NCBI RefSeq assembly: GCF_042434745.1
Contig: NZ_JBHLSS010000042.1
Origin: Azotobacter paspali
GTDB taxonomy: Bacteria > Pseudomonadota > Gammaproteobacteria > Pseudomonadales > Pseudomonadaceae
DNA length: 64,000 bases
Direction: 5' to 3' (one strand)
Positions 55,159-64,000 of this stretch are shown here, piece by piece (the first letter of the stretch is position 1; every line of letters starts with the position of its first letter). The translations under genes were made by a program, and so were the position numbers. The notes beneath the pieces are model-generated. The model had not been told where the DNA came from and did no database searches. It was given only the letters and a program-made list of their open reading frames with translations.

Positions 55159-56385
55159 ATGAAAAAAGAGAGCCAGCCCATGAATGCACCGCCCCATCAG
55201 ATCTTCCTCGCCCTGCTGGGCGGCAGCGCCGCGCTAGTGGTGGTCCACGCCCTTGGCCGCTTCGCCTTCACCCCGCTGCTGCCGCACTTTCTCGCCGACG
55301 GCCTGTTCGATCTGCAGCAGGCCTCGCGACTGGCGACCTGGAATTACGTCGGCTATCTGCTCGGCGCCCTGCTCGCCCTGGCTCTCCATAGCCCGGCGCG
55401 GCTGCATCCGGGCCTGATCCTGGCACTGCTGGCGAATGCCCTGCTGACCCTGGCGCAATGCTTCGCCGGCGACTACGCACTACTGCTGGTCCTGCGCCTG
55501 GCCAACGGCATCAGCAACGGCGTGGTGTTCGTCCTCGCCCCGGCGCTGGTCCTCGAATGGCTGGCCAGCCGGCAGCGCGCCGGGCTCAGCGGCCTGGTCT
55601 ATCTCGGCTTCGCCGCCGGCCTTCTGCTCTCCAACGGTCTGGCCAACTGGCCGGCCAAGTTGCTCGCCGGCCCCTGGCGCTGGCTGCCGATGGCTGCCCT
55701 AGCCGTGCCGCTGGCCCTGCTCGGCGCTTGGCTGCTCGCCCGCCTGCGCCTGTCGCCGCGCCGGACCGACAGCGCCGGAAACGGCGCGACGCCCGCCACG
55801 GCATTGTTCGACCGCGCCAGCACGCCGCTGTTTCTCGCCTATGCCGGCGCCGGTCTCGGCTACGTCCTGCCGATGACCTTCCTGCCAACCCTGGCCCGCG
55901 AGCAGTTGCCGGCCGGCGATCCGCTGCTCGAAGGCGCCTGGCGCTGGACCGCCATCGCCTGCCTGCTGTCGATTCCGCTGTGGAACCACCTGGGCACCCG
56001 CCTGGGCGACCGCCGCGCGCTGCTCGCCAGCTACGCCTTGCAGGCCCTCGGCGCCGCCGCGCCGCTGCTCTGGCCGGGCGCCACCGGCGTGCTGCTCTGC
56101 GCCGTGCTGGTGGGCGGGACCTTCGTCGGCAGCGTGCTGCTGACCCAACGTCTGGCCCGCAGCCTGCAGCCGCATCAGGGACCGCGCCTGTCGGCCGCGC
56201 TGATCGCCCTGTACAGCGGCGCCCAGTTGCTCGGCCCCTGGCTGGCCGGGCTGTGGGTCGGCCAGGGCGGCAGCCTAACGCAGAGCTTCGCCCTCGGTGC
56301 CGGCGCCCTGCTCTGGGCGCTCGCCTGGACCTGGCTGATCCCCATCCGTACCCCGCACAAGGAAATCCAGCAATGCCCTACGTGA
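55159..56385 (+). CDS. YbfB/YjiJ-family MFS transporter
   Basis: A 408-residue inner-membrane transporter with 12 predicted helices, of the YbfB/YjiJ branch of the major facilitator superfamily. The opening FLALLGGSAALVVVHALGRFAFTPLLPHFLADG is the branch's helix 1 and loop, and NGISNGVVFVLAPALVLEWL resembles the helix 4-5 signature. The substrate is unknown. Divergent from the LysR gene, and its 3' end overlaps the small tautomerase gene by 13 bases, so export or import of a substrate linked to that enzyme is plausible. Confidence 0.85.
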   Translation: MKKESQPMNAPPHQIFLALLGGSAALVVVHALGRFAFTPLLPHFLADGLFDLQQASRLATWNYVGYLLGALLALALHSPARLHPGLILALLANALLTLAQCFAGDYALLLVLRLANGISNGVVFVLAPALVLEWLASRQRAGLSGLVYLGFAAGLLLSNGLANWPAKLLAGPWRWLPMAALAVPLALLGAWLLARLRLSPRRTDSAGNGATPATALFDRASTPLFLAYAGAGLGYVLPMTFLPTLAREQLPAGDPLLEGAWRWTAIACLLSIPLWNHLGTRLGDRRALLASYALQALGAAAPLLWPGATGVLLCAVLVGGTFVGSVLLTQRLARSLQPHQGPRLSAALIALYSGAQLLGPWLAGLWVGQGGSLTQSFALGAGALLWALAWTWLIPIRTPHKEIQQCPT

Positions 56386-56588
56386 ACATCAAGATCACCC
56401 GCGAAGGCGCGACCGCCGAACAGAAACGCCGCCTCATCGAAGGCGCCACCCGCCTGCTGGTCGAGGTGCTGGGCAAGAACCCGGCCACCACCGTGGTGGT
56501 GATCGACGAGGTGGACACCGACAACTGGGGCATCGACGGCATCCCGGTCACCGAACGCCGACGTAGCGAAAAACAGCAGCCGAACTGA
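56373..56588 (+). CDS. 4-oxalocrotonate tautomerase-family enzyme
   Basis: A 71-residue small tautomerase. After Met removal the N-terminal proline (Pro-2 of MPYVNIKITREGATAEQ) would be the catalytic base. ATRLLVEVLGKNPATTVVVIDEVDTDNWGIDG is the usual second strand and helix of the family. It acts in the cytoplasm as a hexamer in known members; the substrate here is unknown. The start overlaps the end of the MFS gene, giving a coupled pair. Confidence 0.88.
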   Translation: MPYVNIKITREGATAEQKRRLIEGATRLLVEVLGKNPATTVVVIDEVDTDNWGIDGIPVTERRRSEKQQPN

Positions 56589-56602
56589 TCCCCGCAAGAC
56601 TC

Positions 56603-56631
56603 GCCGGCGGTCTCGCGAATAGCCCGCCGGC
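56603..56631 (+). terminator. hairpin after the tautomerase gene
   Basis: GCCGGCGG (56603-56610) pairs perfectly with CCGCCGGC (56624-56631) over 13 bases, starting 14 bp after the tautomerase stop. There is no T-tract, so this may be a weak or Rho-assisted terminator. Confidence 0.45.
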
Positions 56632-56728
56632 CCCTGCCGCAGACAGATCCGGGCTTCTCTTCGCGAATTCGGAAACGGCTAGCCGCCGATCGCCACGCCC
56701 CCTCTCCGAGCCGGCGAACAGTATCTTT

Positions 56729-56758
56729 TGACAGTTGGCCAAGCCAGCGGCTTTAATC
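56729..56758 (+). promoter_or_regulatory. candidate sigma-70 promoter for the antiporter gene
   Basis: TTGACA at 56729-56734 and TTTAAT at 56753-56758, spaced 18 bases apart, lie about 65 bases before the antiporter start. The -35 is a perfect match and the -10 differs at one position. Confidence 0.6.
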
Positions 56759-56822
56759 AATTGGCACGACCCATGCATAGAAGCACGAATGCTTCCGCCG
56801 GCCGCCTTGGAGATCCCCCGCT

Positions 56823-58571
56823 TTGGATGCAGCCACCATCAACACCCTGTTCCTGATCGGCGCGCTGCTGGTGGGCTCCAGTATCCTGCTCAGCTCCCTG
56901 TCCACCAGGCTCGGCATCCCGATCCTGGTGATCTTCCTCGGCGTGGGCATGCTCGCCGGGGTCGACGGCATCGGTGGCATCGTCTTCAACGACTACTCCC
57001 TGACCTTCCTGGTCAGCAACCTGGCTCTGGCGATCATCCTGCTCGACGGCGGCATGCGCACCCGCGTGGCCACCTTCCGCGTGGCACTCTGGCCGGCGAT
57101 GTCGCTGGCCACCCTGGGCGTGGCGGTCACCTCCGGTCTGACCGGGCTGGCCGCCGCCTGGCTATTCGATCTCAGCCTAATGCAGGGCTTGCTGATCGGC
57201 TCCATCGTCGGTTCCACCGACGCCGCAGTGGTGTTCAACCTGCTCAATGGCAAGGGGCTCAACGAACGGGTCGGCGCCACTCTGGAAATCGAATCGGGCA
57301 GCAACGACCCGATGGCGGTGTTCCTCACCGTGACCCTGATCGACATGCTCGCCTCCGGCCGGGGCGATTTCGGCTGGGGCGTGCTGGTCAGCCTGCTGCA
57401 ACAGTTCAGCATCGGCATCGCTCTCGGCCTCGCCGGCGGCTGGCTGCTGCTGAAACTGATCAATAACCTCGACGTGGCCGACGGCCTCTATCCGCTGCTG
57501 GCGGTCAGCGGCGGCATCATGATCTACGCCATCGCCGGCGCGATCGGCGGCAGTGGCATCCTCGCCGTCTACGTCTGCGGCCTGCTGATGGGTAACCGGC
57601 CGATCCGCAATCGCCACGGCATCTTGCATATATTCGACGGCCTGGCCTGGCTCAGCCAGATCGGCATGTTCCTGGCCCTCGGCCTGTTGCTCACGCCCAG
57701 CCAGTTGCTGCCCATCGCCGCGCCGGCACTGGCCCTGTCATTGTGGATGATCCTCGTCGCCCGTCCGCTATCGGTGTTCCTCGGCCTCCTGCCGTTTCGC
57801 AACTTCCACCTGCGCGAGCGGCTGTTCATCTCCTGGGTCGGCCTGCGCGGCGCGGTGCCGGTGATTCTCGCGGTTTTTCCGCTGATGGCCGGGCTGCCGC
57901 AGGCGAACCTCTACTTCAACGTGGCCTTCTTCATCGTGCTGGTGTCGCTGCTGCTGCAGGGCAGCACCCTCGGCTGGGCGGCGCGCAAGGCCAGGGTCGA
58001 GGTGCCACCTTCGCCCACGCCGATCTCGCGGACCGGCTTGCAGATTTACCCCACCAGCCGCTGGGAACTGTTCATCTACCGCCTGAGCGCCAACAAGTGG
58101 TGCATCGGCGCTGCCCTGCGCGACCTGAAGATGCCCGACGGCACGCGTATCGCCGCCTTGTTCCGTGGCCGGCAACTGCTCCATCCGTCCGGCAGTACCC
58201 GCCTGGAGATCGGCGACCTGCTCTGCGTGATCGGCCACGAGGAAGATCTGCCGAGTCTCGGCAAACTGTTCAGCCAGCCGCCCAAGACCGGCCAGAATCT
58301 GCGCTTTTTCGGCGACTTCGTGCTCGAAGGCGATGCCGAACTGGCCGCCCTGGCGGCGCTCTACGGCCTGAAGCTCGACGGCATCGACGGCAACCAGTCG
58401 CTCGGCCGTTTCATCGCCGAGCTGATCGGCGGCCATCCGGTGGTCGGCGATCAGGTGAAATGGAACGGCATGACCTGGACCGTGGCGGCCACCGAAGGCG
58501 ACCGGGTGCGCAAGGTTGGCCTGAAGTTTCCAGAGGATGGCAGCCGTTCGGCACCTATTCTGTTAATCTAA
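56823..58571 (+). CDS. nhaP2: NhaP2/CvrA-type potassium/proton antiporter
   Basis: A 582-residue CPA1 antiporter. The first about 400 residues hold some 12 helices, including SSILLSSLSTRLGIPILVIFLGVGMLAGVDG and the ion-site region GSIVGSTDAAVVFNLL with the Asp used in the family. The cytoplasmic C-terminus has a TrkA-C-like regulatory region (about 400-490) and a CorC/HlyC-type end. It starts at TTG 56823 (MDAATINTLFLIG, as in E. coli CvrA) behind a GGAG site; there is no better ATG. PAO1 has the same antiporter before mscK. Confidence 0.93.
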   Translation: MDAATINTLFLIGALLVGSSILLSSLSTRLGIPILVIFLGVGMLAGVDGIGGIVFNDYSLTFLVSNLALAIILLDGGMRTRVATFRVALWPAMSLATLGVAVTSGLTGLAAAWLFDLSLMQGLLIGSIVGSTDAAVVFNLLNGKGLNERVGATLEIESGSNDPMAVFLTVTLIDMLASGRGDFGWGVLVSLLQQFSIGIALGLAGGWLLLKLINNLDVADGLYPLLAVSGGIMIYAIAGAIGGSGILAVYVCGLLMGNRPIRNRHGILHIFDGLAWLSQIGMFLALGLLLTPSQLLPIAAPALALSLWMILVARPLSVFLGLLPFRNFHLRERLFISWVGLRGAVPVILAVFPLMAGLPQANLYFNVAFFIVLVSLLLQGSTLGWAARKARVEVPPSPTPISRTGLQIYPTSRWELFIYRLSANKWCIGAALRDLKMPDGTRIAALFRGRQLLHPSGSTRLEIGDLLCVIGHEEDLPSLGKLFSQPPKTGQNLRFFGDFVLEGDAELAALAALYGLKLDGIDGNQSLGRFIAELIGGHPVVGDQVKWNGMTWTVAATEGDRVRKVGLKFPEDGSRSAPILLI

Positions 58572-58650
58572 ACGTGTTTGTCGAGCAGGGGTGCGAAAAC
58601 GGTTCCGTTTGTTAAACTGGGGCCTTTTTCAGCCGAAAGACCCAAACGCC

Positions 58651-61600
58651 ATGACTGTTTCGCGTTCCCTGTTCAGCGTTCTTCTTCTCGCGCTTTGCCT
58701 CTACATTCCCGCCCTTCAAGCCGCCGAACCGCCCAGCCGCAAGGCCGTGCAGTCCAGCCTGGACAACCTGGCCGGACGCAAGCTGCCGGAAGCCGAGCAA
58801 GCGGTCATCAAGCAGCAGCTCGAAGACACCCTGCTCCAGCTCGATCTCCTTCAGGAGAGCGGGAAGGCCATGGAGGAACTCAAGCGCCGCCTGGCCGACG
58901 CGCCCCAGCAGATCAAGTCCGCCCAGCGCGAGATGGAGAGCCTCAAGGAGGCCGCGCAGAAACCAGTGGCCCAGCCGAACGGCAACACTTCGCTGCCACG
59001 CCTGATGGACCAGTTGACCACCCGCAACAATCAGATGGCCGAATGGCAGCAGGCGCTGAACGAGGCCAACAGCCTGCTGGTCAGCTCGCAGACCCGCCCG
59101 GAGCGGGCACAGACGGAAATCGCCGCGAACCAGACCCGTATCCAGGAAATCAACACCCTCCTCAAAAGCGGCAAGCAGGGCGGCAAGCCGCTGAGCGCAG
59201 AAGGCCGCGGCCTGCTGGAGGCCGAACTGGCCGCTTTGGAAGCCAAGACTGCCTTGCGCCGCCAGGAACTGGCGGGCAATAGCCAACTCCTGGAGCTGGG
59301 CACCAGCCAGCGCGACCTGATGCAGGAACGCATCCAGCGCCTGGCCAAGGAAATCGCCGACCTGCAGGCAGCAATCAATGAAAAGCGCAAAGCGTTGTCC
59401 GAAGAGACCTTCGCCGAGCTTTCGCGCGATGCCAGCGCGGCCGGCTCCGACAGCCTGCTGGCCAAGGAGACCGCGGCCAACCTGAAGCTGTCCGATGCCC
59501 TGCTGCGCACCACTGACCGCCTCAACGAGCGCACCCGGCAGAACCTGGAAACCAAGCACACCCTGGACAGCCTCAGTCAGAACGAGCAGACCCTGGAGGA
59601 GCAGATCGAGGTCCTGCGCGGCAGCCTGCTGCTGGCCAAGATTCTCTTCCAGCAGAAGCTCGCCCTGCCCCAGGTGCGGATCGACAGCCGCCTCGCCGAC
59701 GAAATCGCCGACATCCGCCTTTACCAGTTCGAACTCAGCCAGACGCGTGGCAAGATCACCGACCCCGAGGCCTACGTCGACGAGTTGCTGGCCAAACAGG
59801 TGGCCGAAGGGGAAGCGCCGGCCGACCCGGCGATGCGCAACGATTTGCTGGAGCTGGTGAGGAGCCGCGCCGAGCTGATCGAGCGGCTCGACCACGAACT
59901 CAACGCGCTGCTCAACGAGGAAATCACCCTGCAGTTGAACCAGAAGCAGTTGCTCGACACCGCCGAGAAAATGGGCGCCACCCTGGAAGAGCAACTGTTC
60001 TGGATTCCGAGCAACAAGCCGCTCGATGTGGACTGGCTGAAGGAGGCGCCGCACCGCCTTCAGGAGCAGGTCACCGGCACGTCCTGGACGACCATCCTCA
60101 AGGACCTGGGCTCCGGCCTGATCCAGCGCCCCTGGGTCTTCCTGCCGCTGCTGCTGCTGATCGGCGTGCTGCTCTGGCAGCGCGGGGCCATCACCCGCAA
60201 GCTCGACGCGCTGCACGCCGACATCGGCCACTACCGCCGCGACAGCCAGCGGCATACCCCACTGGCACTGCTCTTCAACCTGCTGTTGGCGCTGCCCGGC
60301 ACCCTGTTCCTCGCTCTCTGCGGTTACACCTTGCAGATGGACGCGCGCGGCCAGAACCCTTACCTGGGCATCGCGCTGAACGACATGGCGCTGGCCTGGC
60401 TGATGCTTTACAGCACCTACAAGATCCTTGCTCCCGGCGGCGTGGCCGAACTGCATTTCGGCTGGGCCCGACTGCAGGTCGCCTTCCTGCGCAAGCAGAT
60501 GCGTCGCTTCACCATCGTGGTGCTGGCCCTGGTCGGGGTGGTCGGCTTCGCTCGCAACCAGCCGGGTGCGCTGGACAACGACGTGCTCGGCATCCTCGTC
60601 CTGCTGTCCGGCTATTCGCTGATGGCCTGGCTGCTCGGCAAGCTCCTACTGCGCGGCCCGGCCAGCCAGAACGCTTCGCCGATCAACCTGCTGATCGGCT
60701 TGCTGTTCACCCTGCTGCCGGTCGGATTGATCCTCGGTCTGGTGCTCGGCTACTACTACACTGCCCTGCGGCTCAGCGACCGCCTGGTGCAGACCCTTTA
60801 CGTGCTGCTGTTCTGGGCGCTGATCGAGGCCACCGTGGTGCGCGGCCTGTCGGTCGCGGCGCGCCGGCTGGCCTACCAACGCGCGCTGGCCAAGCGCCAA
60901 GCGGCCGCGGTGGAAGGCAGCGAGACCGGCGAGACGATGGAGGAGCCGGTGCTCGACATCGAGCAGGTCAACCAGCAGTCGCTGCGGTTGATCCGCCTGG
61001 CCCTATTAGGCCTGCTGCTGACTACCCTGTACTGGGTCTGGGCTGACCTGATCACGGTGGTCGATTACCTCGACAACATCGTGCTCTATGAATTCACCGG
61101 CGGCACCGGCGCCACCGCCGGCCTGGTGCCGATCAGCCTGCGCGACCTGCTCGCCGCCCTGCTGATCGGCGTAGTCACCGTGGTCCTAGCGCGCAACCTG
61201 CCAGGCCTGTTGGAAATGTTAGTGCTCTCGCGCCTGAAGCTGGCCCAGGGCAGCGCCTACGCCACCACCACCCTGCTTTCCTACACCATTTACGGCTTCG
61301 GCCTGGTTACCGCGCTGTCCATCCTCGGGGTCAGTTGGGACAAGCTGCAATGGCTGGTCGCCGCGCTCTCGGTGGGCATCGGCTTCGGCATGCAGGAGAT
61401 CATCGCCAACTTCATTTCCGGCCTGATCATCCTCTTCGAGCGTCCGATACGTATTGGCGATACGGTGACGGTGGGCGGAATCAGCGGCTCGGTGAACCGC
61501 ATCCATATCCGCGCCACCCATATCGTCGATTCCGACCGAAAAATGGTGGTGGTGCCGAACAAGACCTTCATCACCAGCCAACTCATTAACTGGACCCTGA

Positions 61601-62004
61601 CCGATACCATCACCCGTCTGGTACTCAAGGTCGGCGTCGGCTACGGCTCGAACCTGAATCGGGTGCGCGAACTGCTCTACCAGGCGGCCAACGAGAACCC
61701 CAGGGTACTGCGCGAACCGCCGCCGCTGGTATTGTTCCAGACCTTCGGTGACAGCACCCTGGATCACGAGCTGATCATCTACGTGCGCGAACTGGGCGAC
61801 CGTGGCCGCGCCACCGATGAGATCAACCGGCGCATCGACGAGTTGTTCCGCGAGAACCAGATCGACATCGCCTTCCGCCAGGTCGACGTGTTCGTCAAGA
61901 ACGCCAAGGGCCAGAAGCAACTGCTCGAGAGCGGCGAGGTCCAAGCGGCCCTCGGCGCCGTCGCGGACAAGACGGTGCGGCCCGAGCCGGCGGGCAAGGC
62001 GTGA
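58651..62004 (+). CDS. mscK: potassium-dependent mechanosensitive channel MscK (KefA)
   Basis: A 1117-residue channel that opens under membrane tension. A signal peptide (about 1-24, ending ALQAAE) leads to a long periplasmic coiled-coil region (to about 490), then 11 or so helices. The MscS-like pore domain lies near the end (LSVGIGFGMQEIIANFISGLIILFERPIRIGDTV) with the cytoplasmic vestibule after it. The length matches E. coli KefA. The start at 58651 gives a clean signal peptide; an in-frame ATG at 58591 would add 20 residues with none. An 80-bp gap separates it from nhaP2. Confidence 0.95.
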   Translation: MTVSRSLFSVLLLALCLYIPALQAAEPPSRKAVQSSLDNLAGRKLPEAEQAVIKQQLEDTLLQLDLLQESGKAMEELKRRLADAPQQIKSAQREMESLKEAAQKPVAQPNGNTSLPRLMDQLTTRNNQMAEWQQALNEANSLLVSSQTRPERAQTEIAANQTRIQEINTLLKSGKQGGKPLSAEGRGLLEAELAALEAKTALRRQELAGNSQLLELGTSQRDLMQERIQRLAKEIADLQAAINEKRKALSEETFAELSRDASAAGSDSLLAKETAANLKLSDALLRTTDRLNERTRQNLETKHTLDSLSQNEQTLEEQIEVLRGSLLLAKILFQQKLALPQVRIDSRLADEIADIRLYQFELSQTRGKITDPEAYVDELLAKQVAEGEAPADPAMRNDLLELVRSRAELIERLDHELNALLNEEITLQLNQKQLLDTAEKMGATLEEQLFWIPSNKPLDVDWLKEAPHRLQEQVTGTSWTTILKDLGSGLIQRPWVFLPLLLLIGVLLWQRGAITRKLDALHADIGHYRRDSQRHTPLALLFNLLLALPGTLFLALCGYTLQMDARGQNPYLGIALNDMALAWLMLYSTYKILAPGGVAELHFGWARLQVAFLRKQMRRFTIVVLALVGVVGFARNQPGALDNDVLGILVLLSGYSLMAWLLGKLLLRGPASQNASPINLLIGLLFTLLPVGLILGLVLGYYYTALRLSDRLVQTLYVLLFWALIEATVVRGLSVAARRLAYQRALAKRQAAAVEGSETGETMEEPVLDIEQVNQQSLRLIRLALLGLLLTTLYWVWADLITVVDYLDNIVLYEFTGGTGATAGLVPISLRDLLAALLIGVVTVVLARNLPGLLEMLVLSRLKLAQGSAYATTTLLSYTIYGFGLVTALSILGVSWDKLQWLVAALSVGIGFGMQEIIANFISGLIILFERPIRIGDTVTVGGISGSVNRIHIRATHIVDSDRKMVVVPNKTFITSQLINWTLTDTITRLVLKVGVGYGSNLNRVRELLYQAANENPRVLREPPPLVLFQTFGDSTLDHELIIYVRELGDRGRATDEINRRIDELFRENQIDIAFRQVDVFVKNAKGQKQLLESGEVQAALGAVADKTVRPEPAGKA

Positions 62005-62059
62005 CTCCGGCGGCGCGCGTGCTATGGTGAGCTAACCCAGGCAGCGCCGGAGGACAGTT

Positions 62060-63523
62060 GTGAAACGCCTGAGCGAACTCGCCTTCGACAACCGCTTCGC
62101 CCGCCTCGGCGATACCTTCTCCACCGCGGTGACGCCGCTTCCCATCGCGTCGCCGCGGCTGGTGGTGGCGAGTCCCGCGGCGCTGGCGCTGCTCGATCTC
62201 GAACCGGCCGTGGCCGACGACCCGCAACTTGTCGAATACTGCGCCGGACAATGCCCCTGGCCGGGCGCCGAACCACGCGCCATGGCCTATTCCGGTCACC
62301 AGTTCGGCTTCTACAACCCCCAACTCGGCGATGGCCGGGGCCTGCTGCTCGGCGAAGTGATCAACACGGCGGGCGAGCGCTGGGACCTGCACCTGAAGGG
62401 CGCCGGCAAGACCCCCTATTCGCGGATGGGTGACGGCCGCGCCGTGCTGCGCTCGTCGATCCGCGAATTTCTCGCCAGCGAGCATCTACACGCCCTCGGC
62501 ATTCCCACTTCACGGGCGCTCTGCGTGACCGCCTCGGACACTCCGGTCTGGCGCGAAACCGAGGAGCGCGCCGCGACCCTGCTGCGCCTGGCCCCCAGCC
62601 ATGTGCGTTTCGGCCATTTCGAGTTCTTCTACTACAGCCGCCAGCACGAGGCCCTACGCCAGTTGCTGGACTACGTCATCGGCGAATATTTCGCCGACTG
62701 CCTCGCCCAGCCCGATCCCTACCGGGCCTTCTTCGACCGGGTGCTGGAACGCACCGCGGCGCTGCTCGCCCACTGGCAGGCCTATGGCTTCTGCCACGGG
62801 GTGATGAACACCGACAACATGTCGATCCTCGGCATCACCTTCGATTTCGGGCCATACGCCTTCCTCGACGACTTCGATCCAGGCTTCGTCTGCAACCATT
62901 CCGACGACACCGGCCGCTACTCCTTCGACAATCAAGTGCCCATCGCCCACTGGAACCTTTCCGCGCTGGGCCAGGCGCTGACCCCCTTCGTCGACAAGGA
63001 CGCCCTGCTGGGCAGCCTCAAGCGCTTTCTGCCGCTGTTTCACGGCGCCTGGCTGGAACTGATGCGCCGCCGCCTCGGCTTCACCACGGCGGAGGCGGAC
63101 GACCGCGAGCGAATACAGCGCCTCCTGCAACTGATGCGGGGCAGCGCGGTGGACTACAGCCGCTTCTTCCGCGAACTGGGCGACCGCCCGGCGGCAACCG
63201 CCTTGCGACGCCTGCGCGAGGATTTCGTCGACCTGGCCGGCTTCGATGCCTGGGCCGGCGACCACCTGGCGCGCCTGGCCCGCGAGAACGAGGCGGACGA
63301 GACCGCACGACGCGCGCGCATGCACGCCGTCAACCCGAAGTACATCCTGCGCAACTACCTGGCCCAGCAGGCCATCGAAGCGGCGGAGCGGGGAGATTAC
63401 AGCCCGGTCCGCGAACTGCACACGGTGCTTTCCCAGCCCTTCGACGAACAGCCCGGCATGGAGCGCTACGCCGAACGCCCGCCGGAATGGGGCAAGCATC
63501 TGGAGATCAGTTGCTCGTCCTGA
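62060..63523 (+). CDS. selO: SelO protein adenylyltransferase (YdiU family)
   Basis: A pseudokinase-fold enzyme that transfers AMP to Ser, Thr or Tyr residues of proteins. The 487-residue protein shows GDGRGLLLGEV, LKGAGKTPYSRMGDGRAVLRSSIREFL, HGVMNTDNMSILGITFDFGPYAFLDDFDP and the family's active-site layout of residues for flipped ATP. The C-terminus ends ISCSS, with Cys at the position where animal SelO carries selenocysteine. The start at 62060 reads GTG (MKRLSEL). Located 55 bp after mscK on the same strand. Confidence 0.95.
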   Translation: MKRLSELAFDNRFARLGDTFSTAVTPLPIASPRLVVASPAALALLDLEPAVADDPQLVEYCAGQCPWPGAEPRAMAYSGHQFGFYNPQLGDGRGLLLGEVINTAGERWDLHLKGAGKTPYSRMGDGRAVLRSSIREFLASEHLHALGIPTSRALCVTASDTPVWRETEERAATLLRLAPSHVRFGHFEFFYYSRQHEALRQLLDYVIGEYFADCLAQPDPYRAFFDRVLERTAALLAHWQAYGFCHGVMNTDNMSILGITFDFGPYAFLDDFDPGFVCNHSDDTGRYSFDNQVPIAHWNLSALGQALTPFVDKDALLGSLKRFLPLFHGAWLELMRRRLGFTTAEADDRERIQRLLQLMRGSAVDYSRFFRELGDRPAATALRRLREDFVDLAGFDAWAGDHLARLARENEADETARRARMHAVNPKYILRNYLAQQAIEAAERGDYSPVRELHTVLSQPFDEQPGMERYAERPPEWGKHLEISCSS

Positions 63524-63569
63524 CCGGTGCCGTCACACCAACCCTCTCATCGGCATCGGTCACGGTCTC

Positions 63570-63896
63570 TCAGCCCTGCCCCAGTTTGCGCAGCGCCTCC
63601 AGGCGAAAGGCGATGTCCTGTTCCAAGTCGGCCAGTTGGCGCTGCAGGCGCAGTCGGCTGGGTTTATCGTCGGCCGCCGCCAAGCTGGCCTGCAGGCTGG
63701 CGCGCTGCTGGAACAGCTCCACCTCGGCAGGCGGTATCCCGGCGCTCTTCAGTACCTGGAAAGCCATGCGCAATCCGGGTGGGGTCTGCAGCCAAGCCTC
63801 GTCGATCTCCAGCGGCTTGCCCGCGCCGGCGCGCAATTGACCGGCGGCTATCGCCCGGGCTAGTTGGCGGCCGATTTCGTCATCCAGCGCTTTCAT
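63570..63896 (-). CDS. DUF1992 (DnaJ-homologue subfamily C member 28-like) protein
   Basis: A 108-residue helical protein of the DUF1992 family, named for the DnaJC28 conserved domain but lacking a J domain. It opens MKALDDEIGRQLARAIAAGQ and keeps the GLRMAFQVLKSAGIPP core. The C-terminal part (QRASLQASLAAADDKPSRLRLQRQLADLEQDI) should form a coiled coil. Function unknown. The start ATG at 63896 is preceded by CAGGAGGCGTC, a strong ribosome site. It is convergent with selO. Confidence 0.82.
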   Translation of the reverse strand: MKALDDEIGRQLARAIAAGQLRAGAGKPLEIDEAWLQTPPGLRMAFQVLKSAGIPPAEVELFQQRASLQASLAAADDKPSRLRLQRQLADLEQDIAFRLEALRKLGQG

Positions 63897-64000
63897 GACG
63901 CCTCCTGTCGATCGTGACGCGGGAACTCAGGATGCCGCACACCGGACACGGCAGGCAATCGCATGCTCTTAATCCAATAAAGCATATAAACCTTCTCAAA

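Noticed and set aside
58612..60456. 614-codon minus-strand frame opposite mscK
   Set aside because: Antisense shadow of the mscK coiled-coil region with no recognisable protein features.

Overview
The window is GC-rich and densely coded. It comes from a gammaproteobacterium of the Pseudomonadaceae, most likely Azotobacter. Gene order follows, as far as I recall it, the Pseudomonas aeruginosa PAO1 block from thiC through waaA, hldE, msbA, waaL, the LPS-core genes, waaP/waaG/waaC/waaF, ilvE, glnE, aceE/aceF, msrA, an NhaP2-type antiporter, mscK and selO. The pyruvate dehydrogenase E2 (aceF) has three lipoyl domains, whereas the P. aeruginosa enzyme has two. Its first lipoyl domain closely resembles the structurally studied A. 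vinelandii domain, with a few differences, so a non-vinelandii Azotobacter is plausible. This assignment rests on memory, not on a search.

Layout. 0-0.6 kb: the end of an IS607-type recombinase gene and a gene-free stretch marking a synteny break. 0.6-4.7 kb: DUF1249 gene, nudF, a DUF3298 lipoprotein, a REP-like repeat pair, and thiC with its TPP riboswitch. 4.8-9.3 kb: waaA (Kdo transferase), a divergent FAD oxidoreductase/aldo-keto reductase pair and a conserved protein with a degenerate Nudix-like motif. 9.3-33 kb: a large envelope-polysaccharide region, almost all on the minus strand, containing an OafA-like acyltransferase, hldE, a DnpA-type PIG-L deacetylase, a Mig-14-like protein, msbA, waaL, galE, GT8 and GT25 glycosyltransferases, two further glycosyltransferase-like proteins, a carbamoyltransferase, a tandem double kinase, wapP-like, waaP, waaG, waaC and waaF. 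33-41.9 kb: ilvE, glnE, then aceE-aceF with a candidate operator and a strong terminator.

42-53 kb is the accessory part. It holds a P2-type ATPase and a double Usp protein, msrA, a VOC protein and a repeat element abutting a truncated P-loop gene. It ends with an iron-type cell-surface signalling set (FecI-like sigma factor, FecR-like anti-sigma factor, TonB receptor). That set is interrupted by an intact Phd/YefM antitoxin with a broken RelE-like toxin, and the receptor gene looks mosaic in base composition. 53-64 kb returns to conserved genes: rlmJ, a LysR/MFS/tautomerase group, an NhaP2-type antiporter, mscK, selO and a DUF1992 gene.

The genes of the LPS region form one pathway. HldE makes the activated heptose; WaaA, WaaC, WaaF and WaaG build the inner core; WaaP and its relatives phosphorylate it; the carbamoyltransferase and the accessory glycosyltransferases decorate it; MsbA flips lipid A-core; WaaL attaches O-antigen. 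I found no CRISPR array, tRNA, rRNA or complete insertion sequence. No wholly new system is evident. The strongest leads are the tandem kinase, the mosaic receptor with the toxin-antitoxin scar, the duplicated lipoyl domain and the perfect palindrome before aceE.
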